64,000 nucleotides of DNA from the NCBI GenBank assembly GCA_030424545.1, contig JAUHWL010000002.1, positions 1 through 64,000 of the forward strand. The letters are read 5' to 3'. How positions within the stretch are numbered: the stretch's first letter is position 1; the number at the start of each line of letters is the position of its first letter. A program made the translations under genes and the position numbers. Below are positions 41,643-51,414 of the stretch, piece by piece. The notes below the pieces were generated by a model. The model made no database searches. It had not been told where the DNA came from and worked only from the letters and a program-made list of their open reading frames with translations. The DNA comes from Bacteroidia bacterium (GTDB lineage: Bacteria; Bacteroidota; Bacteroidia; Flavobacteriales; Schleiferiaceae).

Positions 41643-42849
41643 CCTCTGCAACAACAAAGGTGCTGCCACCAATAAAGATTAAATCATCTTTTGCTGCACA
41701 TTTTTTGGCAGCTGCCACAGCATCAAGTACACTTTCGTACGCTTTACCATTCAAATTTAATATCAAAGCTTCTGCCAACAGTACGGAAGATTCCAGCCCT
41801 CTGGGTAGGTCGGGTTTTGCAAAATAGTAGTACGCATTTTTAGGTAAAAGCTTTAAAATGGGCACAATATTTTTATCATTTACCATGCCCCAAACAATGT
41901 GTAGATTTTTAAACTCGGTTTGTTTTATTTGTTTTAAAACTTGTTTTATACCATCTTCGTTGTGCCCTGTATCACAAATGGTTAAAGGGATTTTACTTAA
42001 CGTTTGCCATCTGCCTAAAAGCCCAGTGTTATTAACTACGTGATTAAAACCATTAAAAATTTCTTTGGTGTTCGGCTTAAGGTTTTCGGGCAGAAGTTGC
42101 AACGCTGTCCAAGCCGTTGCTTTGTTTTCTTCTTGATAAATACCAGTTAAATCTGAAGTGATTTTTGGATATTTTTTGTCTTGGGCAAAATGTAAGGGTG
42201 CCTTTTTTTGCTTGGCTATCTCTACAAAAACGGGCAGTGTTTCTTCTTGTTTTTTGCCAATCACTACGGGAGTTTCTTTTTTTATTATTCCGGCTTTTTC
42301 TTTAGAAATACTGGCCAAATCGTTGCCTAAAAACTGTACGTGATCTAAGCCTATATTGGTGATAATAGAAACTAATGGTTGTAAAACGTTAGTAGAATCT
42401 AATCTTCCGCCCATGCCAACTTCTATTATTGCAATGTCTACGTTTTGTTTTTTAAAGTATTCAAAGGCGAGGCCAACAGTCATTTCAAAAAATGAGAGTT
42501 GTAATTTCAAAAAATCGGATTTGTAAAGTTCTACAAATTCTATTACGTCATTTTCTGCAATAGGATTGCCATTTATTTTAATGCGTTCTCTAAAATCTTT
42601 TAAATGAGGGGAAGTATATAAGCCTACTTTTAATCCTTTTTCTTGAAGCGCACTGGCCATTAAATGAGAAGTAGAGCCTTTGCCATTTGTGCCTGCAACA
42701 TGGATGCTTTTAAACCCGTTTTGTGGGTTTTTTAAAAGCGACATTAACTGTAGTGTTTTTTCTAAATCTATTTTGTAGTTGGCACCCCCCACACGCTGGT
42801 ACATGGGCATTTGCGCAAAAAGCCAGTCCAAAGTTTGCTGATAATTCAA
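41635..42849 (-). CDS. folC: Folylpolyglutamate synthase / dihydrofolate synthase
   Basis: 404 residues; adds glutamate to dihydropteroate and folates in the cytoplasm. Mur-ligase-type ATP motif GTNGKGSTS (residues ~50-58), SPHLKDFRERIKING, and EVGMGGRLDSTNV are present. Length is normal. Stop overlaps the convergent regulator gene by eight bases, so the two transcripts can pair at their 3' ends. It follows the TonB-like gene by 5 bp and may be co-transcribed with exbBD. Confidence 0.93.
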   Translation of the reverse strand: MNYQQTLDWLFAQMPMYQRVGGANYKIDLEKTLQLMSLLKNPQNGFKSIHVAGTNGKGSTSHLMASALQEKGLKVGLYTSPHLKDFRERIKINGNPIAENDVIEFVELYKSDFLKLQLSFFEMTVGLAFEYFKKQNVDIAIIEVGMGGRLDSTNVLQPLVSIITNIGLDHVQFLGNDLASISKEKAGIIKKETPVVIGKKQEETLPVFVEIAKQKKAPLHFAQDKKYPKITSDLTGIYQEENKATAWTALQLLPENLKPNTKEIFNGFNHVVNNTGLLGRWQTLSKIPLTICDTGHNEDGIKQVLKQIKQTEFKNLHIVWGMVNDKNIVPILKLLPKNAYYYFAKPDLPRGLESSVLLAEALILNLNGKAYESVLDAVAAAKKCAAKDDLIFIGGSTFVVAEAI

Positions 42850-42854
42850 TGGAT

Positions 42855-43634
42855 TTAGTTCTTAGTGAAGTTGTAAATAATGTAACCTATTTGAATTTCA
42901 TTTGCATTTGGATTACGTTCCCAAGTTGTTCTTAATGCAGCTTCTTTTGCGTTTCTTAAGGCACATGAGTTTGTTAGGTTTGTTTTTTTGGCTCCATAGT
43001 TTACACCAGTTTCGACAGAAATTGTTTTTCCATTTCTATCTACACGAACCTTTACCACTATTCGTCCATTTACATGACAGCCTTTTTTCGGTTCGGGGGT
43101 AAAAGTTGGGTTTCGGCCTTCTAGGTTGAAATTTCCATCGCCAGTGCCGCCTCCTGATCGATTCGAGCTATTGGGATCTCCGTTTCTATCGCCTTGGTCT
43201 CCACCACCTTTTGTTTCGCCTTCGCCTTGTCCGGTAGCATCTTCGCTGTTTTTGGCTTTGTTTAGCGCATCTGCAAGTTTGTTAGATGGCGTAGGTTTTG
43301 GCTCTGGCTTAGGTTTTTCTACGGGTTTTTCGGTGGGTTCTTTTTTGGGTTTTTCTTCCGAAACGGCAGGAGCATCTTCTACATCTTGGGTAGCCACATT
43401 GTCTATTTCTTCAACCTGAGGCTCTTCAACTTGCGGAGGAGCTGTTTGCTCTGGTGCACTTTGTGAGGTGTTTCCATTGCCATCATCTTCGTAACCAAAA
43501 TTTATTGCTATGCCATCTTCTGGTGGCGGATCTTGGTAGGTGAGGCCTAAAAACACAAAAGCAATTACCATTAAAATATGGTAGAATATTGTGGCAATAA
43601 GCCCTTTGCGTTTATGTTCTTTTTTCTTTTCCAT
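42855..43634 (-). CDS. TonB/TolA-like energy transducer
   Basis: 259 residues: one N-terminal membrane helix (about 13-30), a long Pro/Glu/Lys-rich region (about 60-125), a Gly-rich segment (130-165), and a C-terminal domain with GRIVVKVRVDRNGKTISVE resembling TonB/TolA C-termini. It should span the periplasm and couple ExbBD proton flow to outer-membrane receptors or envelope constriction. Shares one base with exbD. Whether it serves Ton or Tol cannot be told from sequence. Confidence 0.82.
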   Translation of the reverse strand: MEKKKEHKRKGLIATIFYHILMVIAFVFLGLTYQDPPPEDGIAINFGYEDDGNGNTSQSAPEQTAPPQVEEPQVEEIDNVATQDVEDAPAVSEEKPKKEPTEKPVEKPKPEPKPTPSNKLADALNKAKNSEDATGQGEGETKGGGDQGDRNGDPNSSNRSGGGTGDGNFNLEGRNPTFTPEPKKGCHVNGRIVVKVRVDRNGKTISVETGVNYGAKKTNLTNSCALRNAKEAALRTTWERNPNANEIQIGYIIYNFTKN

Positions 43635-44029
43635 TATTTTCCAGGATCAGTGGCTATAATCATTTTTAGCCGATTTCGGTATCCTATATCCAAAATTCGT
43701 ACCGTTTCGCCTGTGGGTACATTTTTATCTGCTTTTAATATAATAACAGCTTCAGGATCTCCTCCCGTTTTGGCCAATACAGCGCGCTCTACTGCCGCGG
43801 CATCAACAATATCACCATCTACACTATAGCGCATATCTTCTGATATTGTAATGGTAACATCGTGGCGCTTAACCGTTTGTGCCTGGCTTTTTGGCAAGAT
43901 AATATCTAGCGCACTTGTTGTAACCAACGTAGAAGTTAAGATGAAAAATATTAATAATAAGAACACGAGGTCTGTCATAGAACTCATGTTGAACTCTGCA
44001 CTTACTTTACTTCTAGATCGTAAATTCAT
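43634..44029 (-). CDS. exbD: ExbD/TolR-family biopolymer transporter
   Basis: 131 residues with one N-terminal membrane helix (about 19-38) carrying the conserved aspartate in SMTDLVFLLLIFFI, followed by a small periplasmic domain. Partner of the ExbB-like protein in proton-driven energy transduction. Middle gene of exbB-exbD-tonB. Confidence 0.9.
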   Translation of the reverse strand: MNLRSRSKVSAEFNMSSMTDLVFLLLIFFILTSTLVTTSALDIILPKSQAQTVKRHDVTITISEDMRYSVDGDIVDAAAVERAVLAKTGGDPEAVIILKADKNVPTGETVRILDIGYRNRLKMIIATDPGK

Positions 44030-44040
44030 ACGTTTTTGGT

Positions 44041-44748
44041 TTAAGCGGGTTCGTGAAGTAAGTCTAAAAATTCTGTGGCGCTAAGCTCCATTTTGTAAAT
44101 AACGCTTTCTACACGTGTTACTAAATAGTTGTATCCAAAATAGGCAAATATGCCCACAAACAGACCGCCAACCGTGGTGCTCATGGCTGTGTAAATACCT
44201 TCTGCCATGAGGCCAATGTTAATTTGTCCGCCCGCGTTTGCCATTTCTTTAAAGGTTAATATCATACCAATTACGGTACCTAAAAAGCCAATCATGGGTG
44301 CACCTCCAGAAATTGTTGCCAAAAAGGGCAGGTTTTTTTCTAGGCGTTGCACTTCTAATTTTCCTTGATTCTCAATGCTCGCAGTAATGTCTTCTAGGGG
44401 CTTGCCAATTCGGTTTACTCCTTTTTTCATCATTCTAGAAACAGGAGAATCATTACTATCGCATAAGGCCATAGCACTTTCTATCTTTCCGTTAGCAATA
44501 TGATCTTTTATGTTGTTCATAAAATTGGGGTCTATTTTGTTGGCGCTTTTGATTGCGCTAAAACGTTCCCAAAATATATATACGGCTATGATGCTCATGA
44601 TAAACAAAACGCTCATGATAAATATTCCTCCCGGCCCACCGGAGGTTATTAAATCTAAAATACTGAGTGTTTTTTCTACGGGTTGTTCTTCTAAAAGCGC
44701 ATCTTCTTGTGTTGCCGCATCTATTATTTGAAGAAAAGGATTGTACAT
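44041..44748 (-). CDS. exbB: ExbB/TolQ/MotA-family proton channel
   Basis: 235 residues with three membrane helices (about 39-60, 138-160, 180-200) and the family segment LPFLATISGGAPMIGFLGTVIGMI. Forms the stator with ExbD. First gene of the set; a hairpin terminator of nhaD lies 77 bp upstream of its start, so it needs its own promoter in the short space between. Confidence 0.9.
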   Translation of the reverse strand: MYNPFLQIIDAATQEDALLEEQPVEKTLSILDLITSGGPGGIFIMSVLFIMSIIAVYIFWERFSAIKSANKIDPNFMNNIKDHIANGKIESAMALCDSNDSPVSRMMKKGVNRIGKPLEDITASIENQGKLEVQRLEKNLPFLATISGGAPMIGFLGTVIGMILTFKEMANAGGQINIGLMAEGIYTAMSTTVGGLFVGIFAYFGYNYLVTRVESVIYKMELSATEFLDLLHEPA

Positions 44749-44824
44749 ATTTTATTCGTATTAGCTGTATTATAATGCCAAATGGCAATATTTATTGTGA
44801 TGACTATGTCAAACGTATAAAAAG

Positions 44825-44847
44825 AAACTCCCTGAATGAGGGAGTTT
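44825..44847 (-). terminator. Terminator after nhaD
   Basis: AAACTCCCT-GAATG-AGGGAGTTT, a 9-bp stem, followed on the minus strand by CTTTTTA. It is 38 bp past the nhaD stop. Confidence 0.85.
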
Positions 44848-44884
44848 TAAATGGGATATTAACAAAGAGTGTTTAGTTGTTAAC

Positions 44885-46285
44885 TTAAGCGTGTAGCAAG
44901 TAAAACTGGGCCATATAAACCAAGCATCCTGAAACGTAACCTATGATAGCAAGCAAAGAAATATTTTTTAAATACCAACCAAAGCTTATGTTTTCTAAAC
45001 CCATGGCTGCTACTCCGGCTGCAGAACCAATAATTAAGGCGCTACCACCTGTCCCAGCACAGTAGGCAATAAATTCCCAAAACAAACCATCTTGCATAAA
45101 ATAGCCTTCGGCAGCAAGTGGGTACATACCCATAGAAGCAGCTACTAGCGGCACGTTATCAACAATAGAAGATAACAGTCCGATAATAAATCCTACGCCA
45201 AAGACACCGTTAGGAGAGCTTGTTCCAATAGATTCGTCTAGTGCGGTTGCCATTTGTGTTAAATGACCAGCACCTTGTAAACTTGAAACGGCTAATAAAA
45301 TTCCTAAAAAGAATAAAACACTGGGCGTGTCAATTTTTCTAATTACACCAACAACAGAAAATTTCGATCTAAATTCTTTGTTTTTGCTTCTATGTAAAAT
45401 ATCGGTTAATAACCATAGCATTCCTAAGCTTAACATCATTCCCATAAACGGTGGTAAATGGGTTACTGTTTTATAAACGGGTACCATAATTAAACCGAGA
45501 ACGCCCGCAATAAATACAAAGTTTCTTTCAAAATTGGAGGTAGGATCTAAATAACGATCTGGGCTAGTTTCTTTTCTAGGCCTCATTACATTGCCTTTAA
45601 GTTTAAATGAAAGGTACAAGAGAGGTACAATCATACAAATTATACTAGGTAGTATAATACCAGTAATAATCTTTACCGTGGTGATTTGTCCTCCAATCCA
45701 TAACATGGTTGTGGTTACGTCACCAATGGGGCTCCAGGCTCCTCCAGCATTTGCAGCAATAACAACTATTCCAGCAAATAACCACCTTTGTTGTTGGTTG
45801 GAGATTAATTTCCTGAGCAAGGAAACCATAACAATGGTCGTAGTTAAATTATCTAGCGCAGCAGAAAAGAAAAATGTTATGATAGCAACAATCCACATTA
45901 ACTTTACTTTATTACGCGTTTTAATTTTATCTGTAATTACAGCAAAACCTTCGTGGGCATCTACCAATTCTACAATGGTCATAGCGCCAACTAAAAAGAA
46001 CAGAATACTTGCTATTTCTGCGAGGTGTTCTAAAATTTGATGATGCGTAACGTAATGGGTTATGATTTCACCTTGAGAAGAGCCAACTCCATGCTCAGAA
46101 AAAAGGCCTAGCAAGTTTTGAGAAATGGAGTTAAAATCTACAATATTTGTAGAACCAAGAACAAACACAGTCCAGCATAGCACACCGGTAATTAATGCAG
46201 ACGCGGCTTTATCTATTCCGATGGAATGTTCTAGGGCAATGGCCAAATAGCCTAGAACAAAGATGATTACCATTAAGATATACAT
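44885..46285 (-). CDS. nhaD: NhaD-type Na+/H+ antiporter
   Basis: 466 residues with 11-13 predicted membrane helices, in the ion transporter superfamily. NhaD exports Na+ or Li+ in exchange for protons and is common in marine or halotolerant bacteria. Motifs such as SAALDNLTTTIVMVSLLRKL and SSIVDNVPLVAASMGM (two DN sites) fit the family. Single gene with its own terminator. Confidence 0.9.
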   Translation of the reverse strand: MYILMVIIFVLGYLAIALEHSIGIDKAASALITGVLCWTVFVLGSTNIVDFNSISQNLLGLFSEHGVGSSQGEIITHYVTHHQILEHLAEIASILFFLVGAMTIVELVDAHEGFAVITDKIKTRNKVKLMWIVAIITFFFSAALDNLTTTIVMVSLLRKLISNQQQRWLFAGIVVIAANAGGAWSPIGDVTTTMLWIGGQITTVKIITGIILPSIICMIVPLLYLSFKLKGNVMRPRKETSPDRYLDPTSNFERNFVFIAGVLGLIMVPVYKTVTHLPPFMGMMLSLGMLWLLTDILHRSKNKEFRSKFSVVGVIRKIDTPSVLFFLGILLAVSSLQGAGHLTQMATALDESIGTSSPNGVFGVGFIIGLLSSIVDNVPLVAASMGMYPLAAEGYFMQDGLFWEFIAYCAGTGGSALIIGSAAGVAAMGLENISFGWYLKNISLLAIIGYVSGCLVYMAQFYLLHA

Positions 46286-46321
46286 AGGAAACTATTTTAG
46301 GAAAGTGTTTAATGTTAAAAT

Positions 46322-47548
46322 TTAAACCAATTGAGCCAGTGCAATTTCGTACGCTGTTTGTGTTACTAACTTTGTGCTAGGGTTTTTGTGATATACATTT
46401 TTTAATGCGTCATAAATGGTTTTACTCACATCTTCAAATATATCTTCGTCATTAACCTGAGCTTTATCACTCATTAAATATCCAAATACTCTGGCCATAC
46501 CGCAATTAGATATAAAATCTGGTATTACCGCACATTTTTGATCTGCTTCTTCCGCAATGGGTCCGTAAAAAATTTCGGTATCTGCAAAGGGCACATTGGC
46601 ACCTGCAGAAATTACCTCTAAGCCATTTGCTAAAAGCGTATGTAAGTGTTGTCTAGAAATTAACCTTGAGGCTGCAGCCGGAATGAACACTTCTGCGCCC
46701 ACACTCCAGATGGTTCCATCAACTTTATCAAATGGAATAAGGTTTTCTGCAACTAAATAATTTCCTGTTTTGTTGTTGAAAAGCTCCTTGATTTCTTCAA
46801 AGCTAAAGCCCTCTGTTTTTATTAAACCGCCAACTCTATCTATAATCCCAACTATTATGGCTCCTTCTTGTGCCAAGTAATATGCCGCGGCAGAACCTAC
46901 ATTGCCCCAGCCTTGTATTAAAACACGTTTGCCTTTAACACTATTGCCGTGTATGCTGTAATAATGGCGAACACTTTCTGCTGTTCCGTAACCTGTTATT
47001 AAGTCGCCAACTTTATGTTCTAGCGTTTCATCTGGTGTAAGTTTTGTTGATTTAACCAGCAGAGAAACACCTTCTTGTAAGTTTTTAATTTTTCTCTTCT
47101 TATCAGCTTCATTCGGGTTAAAATGACCCTGTAAAACTCCTTCTTGCGGGTGTAAAACACCTAAGGCAGATGTAATCGGAATTACTTCATGCTTCTGGTC
47201 TACATTTAAATCTCCTCCAGTACCATAATAATTTTTTAGTAACGGACGTACGGCTTTGTACCAACGTTCTAAAACGCCTTGTTTTCTCGGGTCGTTTGGG
47301 TCGAAGTTAATGCCAGATTTTGCGCCTCCAATAGCTGGGCCAGCTACAGAGAATTTTATTTCCATTGTTTTCGCTAAAGAGAGTACTTCATGTTTTGTTA
47401 AGCCCTCTCTCATCCTTGTTCCGCCTCCGGCAGCACCACCGCGTAAAGAATTTATGACTACCCATCCTTTTGCATCTGTTTCGCTGTCATTCCAACTAAA
47501 TACTATTTCTGCTGGTTTGTTTTCAAATGCGGCTAGTTTCGCTTTCAT
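46322..47548 (-). CDS. Glu/Leu/Phe/Val dehydrogenase family protein
   Basis: 408 residues; oxidative deamination of an amino acid to its 2-oxo acid with NAD(P). The catalytic lysine region PAIGGAKSGINFDP (residues ~71-84) and the Rossmann motif GWGNVGSAAAYYL (~213-225) are present. Length and the GGGTRM motif fit the short Leu/Phe/Val-type dehydrogenase branch more than hexameric GDH; substrate cannot be fixed by eye. A TACTTTTG -7 element lies 25 bp upstream. Confidence 0.88.
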   Translation of the reverse strand: MKAKLAAFENKPAEIVFSWNDSETDAKGWVVINSLRGGAAGGGTRMREGLTKHEVLSLAKTMEIKFSVAGPAIGGAKSGINFDPNDPRKQGVLERWYKAVRPLLKNYYGTGGDLNVDQKHEVIPITSALGVLHPQEGVLQGHFNPNEADKKRKIKNLQEGVSLLVKSTKLTPDETLEHKVGDLITGYGTAESVRHYYSIHGNSVKGKRVLIQGWGNVGSAAAYYLAQEGAIIVGIIDRVGGLIKTEGFSFEEIKELFNNKTGNYLVAENLIPFDKVDGTIWSVGAEVFIPAAASRLISRQHLHTLLANGLEVISAGANVPFADTEIFYGPIAEEADQKCAVIPDFISNCGMARVFGYLMSDKAQVNDEDIFEDVSKTIYDALKNVYHKNPSTKLVTQTAYEIALAQLV

Positions 47549-47572
47549 ACAATGTTTTTTAAAAAGTGGCGC

Positions 47573-47580
47573 AAAAGTAC
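47573..47580 (-). promoter_or_regulatory. -7 element for the amino-acid dehydrogenase gene
   Basis: The minus strand reads TACTTTTG, a full match to TAnnTTTG, 25 bp upstream of the start codon at 47548. Confidence 0.5.
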
Positions 47581-47631
47581 TTTTTTACATGGAAATATAC
47601 GTGCGATAAAATGCTTGTGTTTTTAACTTTT

Positions 47632-48657
47632 TTAATTGTCGAAAACCAGTTCCTGCGTAAAAAATTGTTTGTCTACAATAATATTTTTTAGCCCGAAATA
47701 CTGGATAAGCACCCAGCGACCATCACTTAAAAAAGCATACATTCTACTGGGGTCATGTTCTAAAAAATGGCCATCATCACCTACCTGGTCTTGGTCTGGC
47801 TTTTTATAATGTGCGGACATTGTTTGCTGATTACCATGTATGTCATTAATGGTTAGTGTAAAAATGGGCGTTGAATTCATGAGCGAATCGCGCTTGGGCC
47901 AAACGCCATCGGTAGGCACAATGGTGCCCTCGTAGCTGGCCGTTTTAAACGAGCCTAAAAATACGTTTTTGTTTACTTCTAGTGTGTTGTTTACGATGTT
48001 TCCATCTAAGTCTTTTATAATAGAACTGCCCTCCTGATTTTCTATCAAAAAACTTGCGGCATCATTGTTCGTATAGGTTATGGCAACATTTTTAATTTCA
48101 TTTTTTTCTAGTCCAAACAAAATTCTCCTTCGCCATAAATCTTCGCCTGTAAAAAACCGGCTGTTTAAATAACCTACAAAACCTTGTATGTGTACAGTAA
48201 AGGGCTGGCTAGCGCCTTTTAGCATCATGTAAGTGGCGGTTTGATCTGGCGTTTCGGTGCCTACAAATAGGTGTTTTATTTTGGTGTCTCCTTCATAAAC
48301 TTCAACCTCTTTGCCATAAACAGCCATTCTTTTAATAATGGTTTCTTGGCTTGGAATGGGTACAAAGTTTTGCATACTCATTCGGTTAAGGGTTTCTAAA
48401 AGCACTTCAATGGCATCTGGCCTTGCTTCATATTTTTCGTTTACCTTCCATTTGTTGCCTTCTCGGGTAAGTTCAACCCTGCTAGGCGTTTTGTCTGCAA
48501 TAATTATTTTGGTAATGGCAGAGGTATCTTTAACCGCAAAATCATACTCTGCATAAATAGATTCTAAGGTGTTTTCATACTGATTTTTACTGATTAGATA
48601 ATAAGCTACGCCAGCAAGTGCGGCAATAATTAAAATGTAGAGAATTGTTTTTTTCAA
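47632..48657 (-). CDS. DUF4340 protein linked to gldFG
   Basis: 341 residues with one N-terminal membrane helix (about 4-21) and a large extracytoplasmic beta-rich region. It matches the DUF4340 pattern, a family usually encoded beside GldG-like ABC components, as here (14 bp after gldG). Probably part of the same envelope complex. Specific role unknown. Confidence 0.75.
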   Translation of the reverse strand: MKKTILYILIIAALAGVAYYLISKNQYENTLESIYAEYDFAVKDTSAITKIIIADKTPSRVELTREGNKWKVNEKYEARPDAIEVLLETLNRMSMQNFVPIPSQETIIKRMAVYGKEVEVYEGDTKIKHLFVGTETPDQTATYMMLKGASQPFTVHIQGFVGYLNSRFFTGEDLWRRRILFGLEKNEIKNVAITYTNNDAASFLIENQEGSSIIKDLDGNIVNNTLEVNKNVFLGSFKTASYEGTIVPTDGVWPKRDSLMNSTPIFTLTINDIHGNQQTMSAHYKKPDQDQVGDDGHFLEHDPSRMYAFLSDGRWVLIQYFGLKNIIVDKQFFTQELVFDN

Positions 48658-48671
48658 AATAAATGAGGGAT

Positions 48672-50390
48672 TTATTTGCGTGCGTATTTTCTTCTGCGCA
48701 GCCAGTTATAAAGTATGCCAAAAAGTATAATAATGGCAATGGGTAATGCTGTATTAAAGGTTTTCCAGTAGGTTTTATCGGCTTCTATTTTATTAAAATC
48801 TAACAAGCGCAATGTTAATTCTCGGCTGCGTATGCTTATTAAATTGTTTTGGTCTAGCATAAAATCTATGGCGTTTAAGATAAAATCTTTGTTGCCGTAT
48901 TGCATGCCGGTAAACTGGTCGTAGCCCAAAGGTAGTGGCGTGCCGCGCGGTATTTTTGGATTTACCAAATTGAGTTGGTTTTTAATAATGTCACCATCGC
49001 CAACAACAAGCATTTGTGTGGACTTACCTTTGTTTGTGATAGAAAATTGCTCTTTGCTATCGGGGTTTGGCAATACGCGGTTTGCAAACGTACTGTTAAA
49101 CTCGCCTTCTAAAAGTACAGCCAAAGGCAAATTCTTTTGGGTGAATTGACTTTCTACAGGCTCCGTATATAGTGTTTGCAGATTAACCATATGCGGTGTG
49201 CTTACGGTACGAGAATAAGGTGAGCTGCGCAACAAGAACGTTTTTTTAATACCAGGGGTGATAATTGTATCAACCGTACTTGCAAATTCAAATCGCACGG
49301 CATTTAAATCTTTTGTTATTGGGTGTTCTACTTGCGGCATCACCAATGGAAAATATATCCACCTGTGTACACCTTGACGATCATTTACACCACCGGCAAC
49401 CATGTCTTGTACCAAATTGGTGTTAACACGCACACCATATCTAAAAAGCCAATCGGTTAAATTTAAATCATTGGCCGTAGGGTAAGCTAAAAATTGAGGT
49501 GCATAAGAGAGGCTGTCCATTTCAGCCTGTACAGCATCTACAAACCAGAGTGTTTTACCGCCATTCATAATATACTGGTCTATCAGTAATTTGTCTAAGT
49601 CAGCAAATGGTTTGGTTGGTTTTGCAATAATTAAAGCGTCAAAAGTGTTTAGTCGCCTTAATTGGCCAGTAATGCTAAGATCCTGGTTGCCTGCATTGGT
49701 TCTAAATTCTCGTAGGTTTATTCTATCTACAATATAATATTGAGAGAGTTCTTTGCCAATGTCTGCTACATATTTTGCTTCTAATTGGCCATTTCCTTCT
49801 AAAAAAGCAATACGCGGTTTTTCTACCGAAGTAATTTTTTTAATGTTGTTGGCTAGTGTAAACTCCAGCTTTTCTATGCTATTGTTTACTTGCAAGTTGG
49901 GGGCAGTGGCAAATTGGTTGATTAAAAGTTGAACGGCAATTTCGCGGTCTTTGTAAAACGCTATGGCGCCCGGGAATATTTGTTTAGAGCTTTTCCCTCC
50001 TTGTTCTATTTGTTCTATCTGAATGGCTTCTAAGCCTTTTTGCCTTAATTCGGCCCAAATTTCTCGGTTGGTTTTGTCGTCTTCGCTTTCGTTGGGGTTA
50101 ATAAACGTGTATTCTATGTTGGGTTGATACGCTCTAAACTCATCCAACATTTGCTTGGTTTCTTTTTTTAAGCGCTGAAAATCTGCTGGGAAACTACCGT
50201 CTAAATATACTTTAAAGTAGAGCTTGTCTTCAATGTTCTCCAGCAATTCTAGCGTGGCCGGATTTAAGCTATACCTTTTTTCTTGGGTTAAATCTAACCG
50301 ATAAAAAGTGTAGGATCCGATAATGTTTAACAGAATCAAAATGAGAACGAGAGCAACAAATTTTGCAATGTCTTGTGTGCGTTTTTTCAT
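48672..50390 (-). CDS. gldG: Gliding-associated ABC transporter substrate-binding-like protein GldG
   Basis: 572 residues from the ATG at 50390, which overlaps the gldF stop by one base; an ATG two codons earlier (50396) is possible. One N-terminal membrane helix (about 12-30), a large extracytoplasmic region with an ABC-type-uncharacterised (GldG) fold, and a C-terminal helix (about 545-562) followed by a basic RRRKYARK tail. Works with GldF and GldA in gliding in Flavobacterium; gldA is not in this window. Confidence 0.88.
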   Translation of the reverse strand: MKKRTQDIAKFVALVLILILLNIIGSYTFYRLDLTQEKRYSLNPATLELLENIEDKLYFKVYLDGSFPADFQRLKKETKQMLDEFRAYQPNIEYTFINPNESEDDKTNREIWAELRQKGLEAIQIEQIEQGGKSSKQIFPGAIAFYKDREIAVQLLINQFATAPNLQVNNSIEKLEFTLANNIKKITSVEKPRIAFLEGNGQLEAKYVADIGKELSQYYIVDRINLREFRTNAGNQDLSITGQLRRLNTFDALIIAKPTKPFADLDKLLIDQYIMNGGKTLWFVDAVQAEMDSLSYAPQFLAYPTANDLNLTDWLFRYGVRVNTNLVQDMVAGGVNDRQGVHRWIYFPLVMPQVEHPITKDLNAVRFEFASTVDTIITPGIKKTFLLRSSPYSRTVSTPHMVNLQTLYTEPVESQFTQKNLPLAVLLEGEFNSTFANRVLPNPDSKEQFSITNKGKSTQMLVVGDGDIIKNQLNLVNPKIPRGTPLPLGYDQFTGMQYGNKDFILNAIDFMLDQNNLISIRSRELTLRLLDFNKIEADKTYWKTFNTALPIAIIILFGILYNWLRRRKYARK

Positions 50391-51121
50391 TACCATTTTC
50401 TGCTTTGAAGTACTAATCTGGTGGCATAAATAAATACGCCAATTACCGTTAGAAAATAAAATATATCTCTTGTGTCTAATACACCTCTACTCATAGAAAC
50501 ATAATGCTCATTTATGCCAAGGTTAAAAATTAAAAGCTCTAAACCACCAAAAATGCCAAGGCCTGCAATCTGGTCGAATCCAAAATAAAAGATGAAAGAT
50601 AGCGCCATGGCGATGATAAAAGACACAATTTGATTGTCTGTTAACGAGCTGGCAAATAGGCCTATTGCTGTGTAACTGCCGGCCAAAAAGAGCAATCCAA
50701 AATAAGAGCCTATGGTGCCACCTGTATCTATATTACCCACCGGATTGCCTAATTGATAAACACTAAAAAAATAAAGTAGGGTGGGCAGCAGCGCAAAAAT
50801 TACAAGCAGCAAGCCCGCAAAAAATTTGCTTAAGATTATTTGCATTTCAGAAAGGGGCTTGGTAAGCAATAACTCCATCGTTCCGAGGCGTTTTTCATCA
50901 GCAAACAAACGCATGGTTATGGCTGGAATTAAAAACATAAATACCCAAGGAGCTAGTAAAAACAAATTATCTATGCTAGAATAGCCCCCTTCTAGTATGT
51001 TAAAGCTTCCTGCAAAAAGCCATAAAAACGAGCTGTTGATCAGGAGAAAAACAACAATGACCAGATAGCCCGTTATAGAGCTAAAAAAGCTGTTTAGTTC
51101 TTTTTTTAATAAGCTAATCAT
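50390..51121 (-). CDS. gldF: Gliding-associated ABC transporter permease GldF
   Basis: 243 residues from the ATG at 51121, the usual MISLLKKELNSFF start; a longer frame from 51151 overlaps the upstream gene. Six hydrophobic helices and the MRLFADEKRLGTMELLLTKP segment typical of ABC-2 type permeases. Forms an operon with gldG and the DUF4340 gene. Confidence 0.9.
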   Translation of the reverse strand: MISLLKKELNSFFSSITGYLVIVVFLLINSSFLWLFAGSFNILEGGYSSIDNLFLLAPWVFMFLIPAITMRLFADEKRLGTMELLLTKPLSEMQIILSKFFAGLLLVIFALLPTLLYFFSVYQLGNPVGNIDTGGTIGSYFGLLFLAGSYTAIGLFASSLTDNQIVSFIIAMALSFIFYFGFDQIAGLGIFGGLELLIFNLGINEHYVSMSRGVLDTRDIFYFLTVIGVFIYATRLVLQSRKW

Positions 51122-51414
51122 ATCAATATTTCTTTTTGTACCGTGCTCCACGCTTCGGGCTTGGCGCTGAACAAACGTTTTGTTTTAGGCCATATCTCGC
51201 CAAACAACGCAGAATTTCTGTACTTGTTTAAGTGTTCTTGGTTTTGCCAATGACTATAAGTAAAAAACACATTTGGATGATTAGCGTCTTGTAACAATTC
51301 TAAATGTTTGCACCCTTCAAAGGCGCGAATTTTGTGTTTGGTTGCCTCAAAAATGAAAAGAAAATCTGAAATCTTATCTTCTTTAAATGTTAATTTAACC
51401 ATGCGTACGATCAT
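51118..51414 (-). CDS. Antibiotic biosynthesis monooxygenase-like (ABM) protein
   Basis: 98 residues with the ferredoxin-like ABM dimer fold pattern: an N-terminal VRMVKLTFKEDK strand, CKHLELLQDANHPNVFFTYSHWQNQEHLNKYR in the middle. The family includes small heme-independent oxygenases and many proteins of unknown function. Its ends overlap the gene upstream (DUF62) and gldF by four bases each, so it belongs to the gldFG transcript although no functional link is known. Confidence 0.82.
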   Translation of the reverse strand: MIVRMVKLTFKEDKISDFLFIFEATKHKIRAFEGCKHLELLQDANHPNVFFTYSHWQNQEHLNKYRNSALFGEIWPKTKRLFSAKPEAWSTVQKEILI